A DNA stretch of 5,245 nucleotides, taken from assembly GCA_016928495.1 (NCBI GenBank), contig JAFGKQ010000068.1, positions 1 to 5,245 on the forward strand. The letters run 5' to 3'. Within the stretch, counting starts at the first letter, position 1; every line of letters starts with the position of its first letter. The notes beneath the pieces were generated by a model. It ran no database searches. It was not told the DNA's origin and saw only the letters and a list, made by a program, of their open reading frames with translations. This DNA is from Candidatus Fermentibacterales bacterium. GTDB lineage: Bacteria; Fermentibacterota; Fermentibacteria; Fermentibacterales; JAFGKQ01. The translations under genes were made by a program, and so were the position numbers. This document shows, one piece after another, positions 1-5,245 of the stretch.

Positions 1-3000
1 AGGTGCCGGGGGCTGAGAGGGCCCACAGCGGAGGCGTGAACCTGTGCAGGTTCAGCGTCGCGCTCGCCGTGAGATCGGTGGTGTGCCTGCCCTGCCCCGA
101 GGAGGAGCCGAGCCCGTGGAACTCCTCGTCTATGTCTCTCAGATCGCCGTTCAGCAGGAGGAGATCGGCCAGCTCCAGGTTGGCGGTGACCCTCTTGGCG
201 AAGCCTGTCTCGCTCCTGGTCCCGTGCAGAGTGATGTCGTCCACCCAAACCTCCGACGTCAGATTCGTGCCCGAGACGTTCCTGACTCCGACGTTCATGT
301 GCATCACGTCGCCGAGGTTCGGGTTGCCCCTGACCGCGATGTTGCCTATTCGCAGGTAGCTCAGGGTATCGCTCCGGGCCCGCATGATCTCCTTGACCGA
401 AGTCAGTTCGTCGAAGCGGGCTTCGAGAACGGTCCAGCCGTCTGCAAGCGGAGCGTTGATCTCGTAGTAGTTCAGGCTGTCCCTGCCCAGCCTGAAGAAG
501 AACTCCCCTTCCGCCCCGTCTCCATGGACCAGCATGCGCAGGCTCGAGTATGCCGTGTAGTCCTCCGAGGAGTAGTACTGCTGCCTGGCGCTTGCCTCGT
601 GGCTCGGCTGGATCTCCTCGAGCTTCAGGACCAGCGACTGCTCGAGTCTCGGGTTGCCCTCGTCGTCCTCGCCGGGGTCTATCCCCGGAGGCGGGTCCGC
701 GGCGTAGTCCTGATTGTCCCTGTTGTTCTTTGTGGAAACCGTGATCCTCTCGAAAGGAAGAGGCGGAGGCGACGGCGTCTCGAACGAAGCGACGCCTATC
801 GGCTCCCAGCGGTTGCCCACCATGGACAGGTCGTAGATCTGCAGGGTGTCGGACTGCACGAAGCCACTCACCCAGAGCCTCGCGAAGCAGACCTTCTCCC
901 AGGTGGGCTCGCCGGTCACGTGCTGGGGCACGAAGACGAGCGTCGAGTCGTTCAGAGGCACCTCTATGAGCTTCCAGCCGTTCTCCGGGTTCTCCTCGAG
1001 GATGTAGTCGGGGTCGTCGAGGGGGATCCTTACCCTGAAGAAGGTGTTAGCGCGATCGAGGTTGCCGTTGCCATTGAGGTCCTCCGTATCCAGCACGCCG
1101 TTGCCCTCGGTCCCGTTGATGCTGCGCGAGGAGATGTCGGTAGCGTAGTCGTCCTGGTTGGGATCGTCATTGCTGGGCGAGTAGCCGGGCTCCTGGGGGC
1201 TGAAGCGGTGATCGTAGCCCGTGTCCTCCTCGCTGGAGTCGAGCTCGCCGGACCCATCCGCGTCCTCCGTGTCCAGCGTGCCGTTGGCCATCCACTGGAG
1301 ATCATCGCCGACTCTTGCCCTCCACCAGGAGTCCTCGTCTATCGCCTCGCCGAGGTCCAGGTAGAGCTCGGCCTGGTCCGACGTGCACCTCACGTAGAGC
1401 CGGATGTGGGTTTTCCTGGAGAAGTCCACTCCATACCGGTCCAGGCAGCGCATGATGGAGCCCCACGAGCCGGGGAGGCCGCTCGCAGGCTGGAAGAAGA
1501 TCTCGAAGAGGCTGGATACGTCCTCGTATGCGGCGGAGCCGGTCGTCCCGGGCACGATGTCGCCGAGGTCCCACCTGTGTGGGTTGTTGTACCACCTGAT
1601 GTCGCCGATCGAGCCGGCGGGAGTCGCGTCTCCCCAGGGCGAGCCGCCGAACCGCCATGCGAGCCTGCTCGAGCCGAGCGGGAAGGAGCTCTCGCTGCCC
1701 TCCATGTCGTCGACATAGGCCCTGCCGAGCGTATTGGGGTCGGGAAAGCTCGCGGCCACCTCGCCCGAGAGCGCCAGACGGCTCTCGGCATCCGTGTTCA
1801 CGAGCGGGATCCGGTTGGCCAGGTCCGTCATGAAGGCCGGCCTGGTCTCGAAGTGCCCGTCCAGGTCGGCAACGAACGTCCTTGTGGACTCCTCGCCCAC
1901 TCTGGGCCTCTCCTCGGAGGAGCTCGCGCTCTCGAACATCATGGTGCCGCCCAGCCACGAGAGGTCGCCAAGGCCATAGACGGCCCTGGTGCCCACCAGG
2001 AACTTCTGCTGCGCGGACAGGAAGGGCAGGTACTCGAAGCTGACCTTGAGGCTGTTGCCGGGGTCGAGAGCTTCCTCGGCCGCCTCGCCGATGAGGGTGA
2101 GGAGGCCTATCTCGTAGATGATGGTGTAGTCGGTGTCCCTGGTCAGGGTCTGGGGTATGCCGTCTACGGTCAGCACGACCCGCTCGCTTCCCGGGACGAT
2201 GTTGATGTGGCCCAGGCTGTATGTCGTGGAGGCCGCACGGTAGCCGACCCTGATGAAGTACTTGCTGTCCGCAGGGACCGGGTTCCTGACGGTGTAGATG
2301 TCGGGGTTCCTGTTGTCGGACAGCAGGACCTCGCTGTCGAAGGGCCGCGTTCCGACCGCGCCGACGGGGAACAACAGGAACCCGTTGTCCCAGTCGACCG
2401 CGTACTGCTCGTCTGCGAGGCTGCCGTCCCCGTTGGTATCGAGCCCTAGTACCTCTATCAGGGGGGTGCCCTCCTGCGTGGAGACGGGATCCTGTCCTCC
2501 CGGCGCGAAGTAGATGTCGCACTCGAAGCTCTCCTGGACTATATTATTGGCACCCAAGTAGTAGAAGCAGCGAAGCTCGTTCTGCCAGGTCGGGTCGCTG
2601 ACCAGCGGGTTGTCGTTCTTTATCAGCTTGAGCTCCCACTGGTTGAGGCTGTCGAGGTTGCCGATCTCGCCCGCCTCGGTCTCGAGCCACACGGCTATCC
2701 TGTAGTTGTCGCTCATCGGGGCAAGGAACCTCACGAAGAGCGAGTCCGAGGAGAGCACGAAATCCTCCCCGGGACCCGGCTGGAGCTCGTCCCAGTCGCC
2801 CTCGCCAACATGGACGGTGTCCGCCGGGGAGAGCGGGTCGTTGCCCGTGAAGTAGATGCCGTGGACGGCTCCGGTCTCGTCGTTGTTGGTAGCATCGAGG
2901 TCATCCACGAAGACCCTCAGGTCCAGTATCCTGGGGTGCTGCTCGAGCACCGTGTCCGGGTACATCAGGAAGAAGTAGTTGTCGGCCGGGTAGATATCCA

Positions 3001-3910
3001 GGATCGTGTCGGTAACGGCCGTCGCCTGACCGACGAACTCCGCCGACTCGGTGGAGCTGGCTTCCTTGCTCGCGATGACCGTGACGTCCACCGGTCCCAC
3101 CTGCGCGATCATCTTGGCGCCGAACAGGCCCTCGTGAGGAATGCTGTAGGACACGAACTCCGGACCGGTGATGGCGAGACTGACATCTCCCATCTCGATG
3201 GACTGGATCACCTCGTCATCGTAGCCATCGTAGGTGAGGGAAATGCGGTTCTCCGGCTGGAACTGCCGCTCGCTGTCGTGGTCCACGCTGACATGGACCT
3301 TCTCGCCTATCGTGCCGTCCAGCAGCACCCTCAGCTCCTGCTCCATCTTGAGGTCGGGAAATGAGGACCGGCGCTCCCCTTCCTGGGCCGGCCTGTCGGG
3401 ATAGACGTGGGATATGCCTGACAGGGTGATCTTCTGGTGCCCCGAGATGTCGATCTGCCCCCCCTCGCCTATCGCGCCGGCAATGAACGAGGGCATCTCC
3501 AGCGGAAGGTAGATGGTGGGCAGCAGCGACCCGTCGGCCCTCGCCCTGCGGATGCAGTTCGCGGAGCTGTAGCCGCGCCAGTAATCGGACAGCGACAGCG
3601 TGACCAGCCTCTCCGCCAGAAGAGAGATCCCGGCGGCGCGTGTCGGTCCTACGGGAATGCCCCCGCGCTGCAGCCTGTAGGAGATCAGGCCGTGGCGCAG
3701 GGACGGCCTCAGATCCACTGACGCTCCGAGGTCGGCGGCATCGTAGAGCATCGGCAGGGTGTCGTCGTAGAACCCGAAGGGGCTGCGAGGGTATAGCTCT
3801 GGCGGCGCGATCCCCGCACCGCACAGCCCGGAGGACGACAGGAGCAGCAACGGCAGCAGGAGGACCGCCAGAGCCGGAACAGACCGGCAGGAAGGCGGCT
3901 CAGACGCCAT
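1..3910 (-). CDS. sprA: SprA-family outer-membrane protein (type IX secretion translocon), N-terminal part, 3' end cut off by window
   Basis: In Bacteroidota, SprA (Sov in Porphyromonas) is the very large outer-membrane beta-barrel through which T9SS cargo leaves the periplasm. The frame is open for 1,303 codons from ATG at 3910 to the left edge. Residues 1-32 look like a Sec signal peptide (Leu-rich core 14-24, likely cut after CGA). Family-like signatures follow in order: IGEKVHVSVDHDSERQF (201-217), YDGYDDEVIQSIEMGDVS (227-244), LFG (262-264), IEVLGLDTNGDG (485-496), DNGFLLFP (508-515), GRAYVDDMEGSE (729-740), an acidic segment ending in INGTEGNG (931-938), PPPGID (1073-1078) then EQSL, and WVDDITL (1222-1228). 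I matched these from memory of SprA proteins. Bacteroidota members exceed 2,000 residues, so roughly 40-50% is missing here. The start is bounded by an in-frame TAG 18 bases upstream; a GTG at 3919 is the only alternative. No Shine-Dalgarno is visible. It is divergent from lptF. Family assignment is firm; actual T9SS function is inferred. Confidence 0.93.
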   Translation of the reverse strand, partial: MASEPPSCRSVPALAVLLLPLLLLSSSGLCGAGIAPPELYPRSPFGFYDDTLPMLYDAADLGASVDLRPSLRHGLISYRLQRGGIPVGPTRAAGISLLAERLVTLSLSDYWRGYSSANCIRRARADGSLLPTIYLPLEMPSFIAGAIGEGGQIDISGHQKITLSGISHVYPDRPAQEGERRSSFPDLKMEQELRVLLDGTIGEKVHVSVDHDSERQFQPENRISLTYDGYDDEVIQSIEMGDVSLAITGPEFVSYSIPHEGLFGAKMIAQVGPVDVTVIASKEASSTESAEFVGQATAVTDTILDIYPADNYFFLMYPDTVLEQHPRILDLRVFVDDLDATNNDETGAVHGIYFTGNDPLSPADTVHVGEGDWDELQPGPGEDFVLSSDSLFVRFLAPMSDNYRIAVWLETEAGEIGNLDSLNQWELKLIKNDNPLVSDPTWQNELRCFYYLGANNIVQESFECDIYFAPGGQDPVSTQEGTPLIEVLGLDTNGDGSLADEQYAVDWDNGFLLFPVGAVGTRPFDSEVLLSDNRNPDIYTVRNPVPADSKYFIRVGYRAASTTYSLGHINIVPGSERVVLTVDGIPQTLTRDTDYTIIYEIGLLTLIGEAAEEALDPGNSLKVSFEYLPFLSAQQKFLVGTRAVYGLGDLSWLGGTMMFESASSSEERPRVGEESTRTFVADLDGHFETRPAFMTDLANRIPLVNTDAESRLALSGEVAASFPDPNTLGRAYVDDMEGSESSFPLGSSRLAWRFGGSPWGDATPAGSIGDIRWYNNPHRWDLGDIVPGTTGSAAYEDVSSLFEIFFQPASGLPGSWGSIMRCLDRYGVDFSRKTHIRLYVRCTSDQAELYLDLGEAIDEDSWWRARVGDDLQWMANGTLDTEDADGSGELDSSEEDTGYDHRFSPQEPGYSPSNDDPNQDDYATDISSRSINGTEGNGVLDTEDLNGNGNLDRANTFFRVRIPLDDPDYILEENPENGWKLIEVPLNDSTLVFVPQHVTGEPTWEKVCFARLWVSGFVQSDTLQIYDLSMVGNRWEPIGVASFETPSPPPLPFERITVSTKNNRDNQDYAADPPPGIDPGEDDEGNPRLEQSLVLKLEEIQPSHEASARQQYYSSEDYTAYSSLRMLVHGDGAEGEFFFRLGRDSLNYYEINAPLADGWTVLEARFDELTSVKEIMRARSDTLSYLRIGNIAVRGNPNLGDVMHMNVGVRNVSGTNLTSEVWVDDITLHGTRSETGFAKRVTANLELADLLLLNGDLRDIDEEFHGLGSSSGQGRHTTDLTASATLNLHRFTPPLWALSAPGT
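1034..1273 (-). other. Asp/Asn/Gly-rich, calcium-loop-like segment inside SprA
   Basis: This stretch encodes residues 880-959 of the SprA homologue. It holds two loop-like runs, DTEDADGSGELDSSEED (880-896) and DTEDLNGNGNLD (941-952), with an acidic linker NDDPNQDDY (914-922) between them. A third, separate run, DTNGDGSLADE, lies at 491-501. The alternating Asp/Asn/Gly pattern resembles calcium-coordinating loops of the EF-hand, dockerin or thrombospondin type-3 kind. Acidic DxD/GTEGN segments are a normal part of SprA proteins, so the segment also supports the family call. Metal binding is inferred from composition only. Confidence 0.55.
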
Positions 3911-3967
3911 CGGTATCACGAGTGGCTATAATTCGGTCTATCGGGATTGTTCCATCCCCGGTGACTG

Positions 3968-4002
3968 CCGGACATGCGCCCGGCAAGCCCGGGACGGTCC
4001 GG
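3968..4002. promoter_or_regulatory. Nested GC-rich stem-loop in the divergent spacer
   Basis: The outer arms CCGGAC (3968-3973) and GTCCGG (3997-4002) are perfect inverted repeats. Inside them CCCGG (3979-3983) and CCGGG (3989-3993) pair around a five-base CAAGC loop. The result is a two-tier hairpin with a 5/3-base internal loop. It could be an RNA structure in a long lptF leader (only if transcription starts near the 3927 TATAAT), an operator, or a chance product of GC-rich DNA. There is no T-run directly after it, so it does not look like an intrinsic terminator on the plus strand. Confidence 0.4.
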
Positions 4003-4022
4003 AAGCGGCTCCGCCGCGCTTC
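4002..4022. promoter_or_regulatory. Imperfect hairpin just upstream of the candidate lptF promoter
   Basis: GAAGCG (4002-4007) pairs with CGCTTC (4017-4022) around a nine-base loop. An alternative register pairs GCGGC (4005-4009) with GCCGC (4013-4017) around a three-base loop. It shares base 4002 with the preceding stem-loop, so the two could compete or stack. The CTTCTTGTT that follows is only loosely T-rich. With no plus-strand gene upstream in this spacer, a terminator role is unlikely unless it attenuates a long lptF leader. Confidence 0.3.
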
Positions 4023-4051
4023 TTGTTGACGAACAGCCGAGCACCTATCAT
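4023..4051 (+). promoter_or_regulatory. Candidate sigma-70-type promoter for lptF
   Basis: TTGTTG (4023-4028, 3/6 to the -35 consensus) is followed after 17 bases by TATCAT (4046-4051, 5/6 to the -10 consensus). Initiation would fall around 4058, giving a leader of roughly 55 bases before the ATG at 4115. A better -35 match, TTGACG at 4026-4031, sits only 14 bases from the -10, which is too close for a standard promoter. Bacteroidota-type sigma factors use different consensus elements, so if the host uses those this match means little. Confidence 0.3.
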
Positions 4052-4056
4052 GGGCA

Positions 4057-4077
4057 GGTCATGGAGAAGCTGCAAGC
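4057..4077 (+). repeat. Upstream near-copy of the lptF translation start (direct repeat, copy 1)
   Basis: These 21 bases match 4111-4131 at 19 positions; both copies read GGTCATG, then AGAAGCTGCA one base later. The offset is 54 bases, exactly 18 codons, so the copies are in the same frame. Copy 1 opens an ATG frame at 4061 encoding MEKLQASGQ, ending at TGA 4088-4090, against MKKLQAYTI for the real gene. No clear similarity continues past the repeat. It may be a decayed duplication of the gene start or a small upstream reading frame. It has no good ribosome binding site, so translation is doubtful. Confidence 0.6.
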
Positions 4078-4110
4078 GTCAGGACAATGAGAGGGAGCCC
4101 CTAGCGGAAC

Positions 4111-4131
4111 GGTCATGAAGAAGCTGCAGGC
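4111..4131 (+). repeat. lptF translation start region (direct repeat, copy 2)
   Basis: This is the functional copy of the repeat at 4057-4077. It holds the last four spacer bases and the first codons of lptF. The differences from copy 1 are G/A at codon 2 (Glu versus Lys) and A/G at the third base of the Gln codon, which is silent. The conserved family N-terminus continues only from this copy, which supports 4115 as the true start. Confidence 0.6.
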
Positions 4132-5245
4132 CTACACGATCAGGGAGTTCTTCCCGCCCTTCGTTCTCGCGATCAGCGTGTTCACCTTCGTCATGCTGCT
4201 GGACAAGCTGCTCGACCTCCTCGAGCTGATAGTCAGCCGTGGCGTGCCCGTCCGGACGGTCGCGGAGGTGTTTCTGCTGCTGCTGCCCTCGATGGTTGCG
4301 GTCGTCGTGCCGATGGGTGTTCTCGCGGGCGTCATCATGGCCATCGGCAGGATGACGGGAGACCTGGAGATCACGGCGATGAAGGCCTCGGGCGTGAGCA
4401 TCTTCATGCCCATGGTCCCCCTCATGGTCCTGTCGGTGGCGATAGCCGGGCTTCTGGTGGTGTTCAACAACCACGTCCTGCCGGATGCGAACCACATGGC
4501 GAAGAACCTGATGCTGGACATAGGCAGGGTAAGGCCGACGTCCACGATAGTCCCGGGGATGTTCGTGGAGGACATCGAGAACCACAGGATCCTGGTGGGC
4601 TCAAAGGACGACCTGACGGGTGAGCTTCACAACGTCATCGTTCACGAGAACGTCCCGGCGGGAGGCAGGCGCACGATACTCGCGCTGTCGGGGCGGATGG
4701 AGCCGGTCAGCGCGAACCGCATGCGCCTGTCCCTGTTCGATGGAGAGATGCACGAGGCAGGCGACGGGACCTCCTACAGGAGAGTGGAGTTCGACCAGTA
4801 CACGCTGGAGCTGACCAGGGACTCCGAGCTCGTCCGGCGCGACAGGGAGTCCAGGGGTGACAGAGAGATGTCTGCCGCGCAGATGAGGAGCCTGGTGGAT
4901 TCGCTGGGCAGGCAGGTCGATTCGCTCCGGAGCGAGCTGATACTGACCGGGTCCTTCGACCTGCTCGCGATCACGGGTGAGGAGGCAGCAAGGGAGTTGG
5001 AGGGCGGCGGCGTGGTGCAGGACACCACGGACGAGGCCCGGGCCAGGATCAACAGGACCAGGAACCACATATCGTCGAGGGCGGCCGAGCTGAGGCTCCT
5101 CGTGGACCGGATCGATTCCGCGGGCAGGAGCATCGACAAGTTCGGCGTCGAGATCCAGAAGAAGTACTCCATCCCGTTCGCTTGCATGATATTCGTGCTC
5201 CTCGGCGTGCCGCTGGGCCTCACCGCGAGGAGAGGGAACGCAGGC
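4115..5245 (+). CDS. lptF: LptF/LptG-family lipopolysaccharide export permease, LptF-like, 3' end cut off by window
   Basis: LptF and LptG form the inner-membrane half of the LptB2FG ABC transporter, which extracts LPS and passes it to the periplasmic Lpt bridge. The frame is open for 377 codons to the right edge. The N-terminus MKKLQAYTIREFFPPF is typical of the YjgP/YjgQ family. Membrane helices lie at about 10-37, 52-79, 96-118 and 352-370. Between helices 2 and 3 is the coupling-helix motif GRMTGDLEITAMKASG (78-93), the site that contacts LptB. VLPDANH (121-127) opens the periplasmic beta-rich domain (about 120-235). KKYSIPFACMIFVLLGVPLG (349-368) is the conserved fourth-helix signature; helices 5-6 are missing. 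The EITAM form of the coupling helix resembles E. coli LptF more than LptG, but the two are hard to separate in this lineage. An extra helical region at about 252-345 is unusual. The start at 4115 fits the family N-terminus; only a weak GGA lies upstream. Confidence 0.94.
   Translation, partial: MKKLQAYTIREFFPPFVLAISVFTFVMLLDKLLDLLELIVSRGVPVRTVAEVFLLLLPSMVAVVVPMGVLAGVIMAIGRMTGDLEITAMKASGVSIFMPMVPLMVLSVAIAGLLVVFNNHVLPDANHMAKNLMLDIGRVRPTSTIVPGMFVEDIENHRILVGSKDDLTGELHNVIVHENVPAGGRRTILALSGRMEPVSANRMRLSLFDGEMHEAGDGTSYRRVEFDQYTLELTRDSELVRRDRESRGDREMSAAQMRSLVDSLGRQVDSLRSELILTGSFDLLAITGEEAARELEGGGVVQDTTDEARARINRTRNHISSRAAELRLLVDRIDSAGRSIDKFGVEIQKKYSIPFACMIFVLLGVPLGLTARRGNAG

Larger units (their letters stand above)
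3911..4114. other. Divergent intergenic region between sprA and lptF
   Basis: This 204-bp spacer separates two genes transcribed away from each other, so it should hold both promoters. It contains two GC-rich hairpins, a candidate plus-strand promoter and a near-copy of the lptF start, each listed separately. An AT-rich island beside the sprA start carries a perfect plus-strand TATAAT (3927-3932), but no recognisable -35 element lies 16-18 bases upstream and that stretch is within the sprA coding sequence. On the minus strand the same island reads TATAGC, with a 3/6 -35 match (GGAACA) about 17 bases before it. That is a weak sprA promoter candidate and would give a very short leader. No RNA gene or longer reading frame was recognised. 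Confidence 0.8.

Noticed and set aside
44-2449. Plus-strand open frame of 801 codons as a gene
   Set aside because: Its product is Arg/Val/Pro-rich with no recognisable family, while the opposite strand encodes a clear SprA homologue across the whole stretch. The open frame follows from rare TTA/CTA/TCA codons in sprA.
1302-2522. Minus-strand 406-codon open frame in another register of sprA
   Set aside because: The product is a low-complexity Arg/Gly/His-rich string, and the sprA frame continues intact through it with family motifs on both sides, so there is no frameshift.
3815-3910. Lipoprotein signal at Cys30 of SprA
   Set aside because: The residues before Cys30 are S-G-L, which do not fit a lipobox (Leu at -3 and a small residue at -1). 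A signal peptidase I site after CGA is more likely.
3927-3932. Perfect TATAAT as the main lptF promoter
   Set aside because: No -35 element lies 16-18 bases upstream, and the TG of an extended -10 is one base out of place. It is kept only as an AT-rich island.
4002-4028. Intrinsic terminator
   Set aside because: The stem is imperfect, the following tract is only loosely T-rich, and no plus-strand gene ends upstream of it in this window.
4079-5223. Several minus-strand open frames opposite lptF (for example 4079-4585, 4601-5068, 4774-5223)
   Set aside because: All lie antisense to a clearly recognised permease, and their products show no family features.
1-5245. CRISPR arrays, tRNA or rRNA genes, insertion sequences, attachment sites
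   Set aside because: Apart from the 204-bp spacer the window is fully coding, and I saw no regular repeats, cloverleaf, transposase motifs or terminal inverted repeats.

Overview
The window suggests a high-GC (about 60% by eye), diderm bacterium of the Bacteroidota/FCB supergroup or a related high-GC lineage. It carries a SprA-type giant outer-membrane protein, the translocon of the type IX secretion system (T9SS), together with an LptF/LptG permease, so it must have an outer membrane and probably lipopolysaccharide. Neither start codon has a good Shine-Dalgarno sequence, and AGG is a common arginine codon in both genes. High GC argues against typical Bacteroidota and would fit uncultured FCB-type phyla, but the phylum cannot be fixed from two genes.

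Layout: two genes diverge from a 204-bp spacer, and both run off the window. Positions 1-3910 on the minus strand hold the N-terminal 1,303 residues of a SprA homologue: signal peptide, repeated SprA-family signatures, an Asp/Asn/Gly-rich segment resembling calcium-binding loops, and the motifs that precede the C-terminal part. The rest of the gene lies left of position 1. Positions 4115-5245 on the plus strand hold the first 377 residues of an LptF-like permease: three membrane helices, the periplasmic beta-rich domain, an unusually long predicted coiled-coil insert, and the fourth membrane helix. The last two helices lie beyond the right edge.

The spacer (3911-4114) is more structured than expected. 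It has a nested GC-rich stem-loop (3968-4002), a second imperfect hairpin (4002-4022), a possible plus-strand promoter (4023-4051), and a 21-base near-copy of the lptF start region 54 bases upstream of the real start. That copy opens a nine-codon reading frame.

The genes could be functionally linked: Lpt moves LPS to the outer membrane, SprA moves T9SS cargo across it, and in Bacteroidota some T9SS cargo is anchored to LPS. Being neighbours in one window does not prove this. The long open frames antisense to both genes are explained by codon bias and are not annotated as genes.
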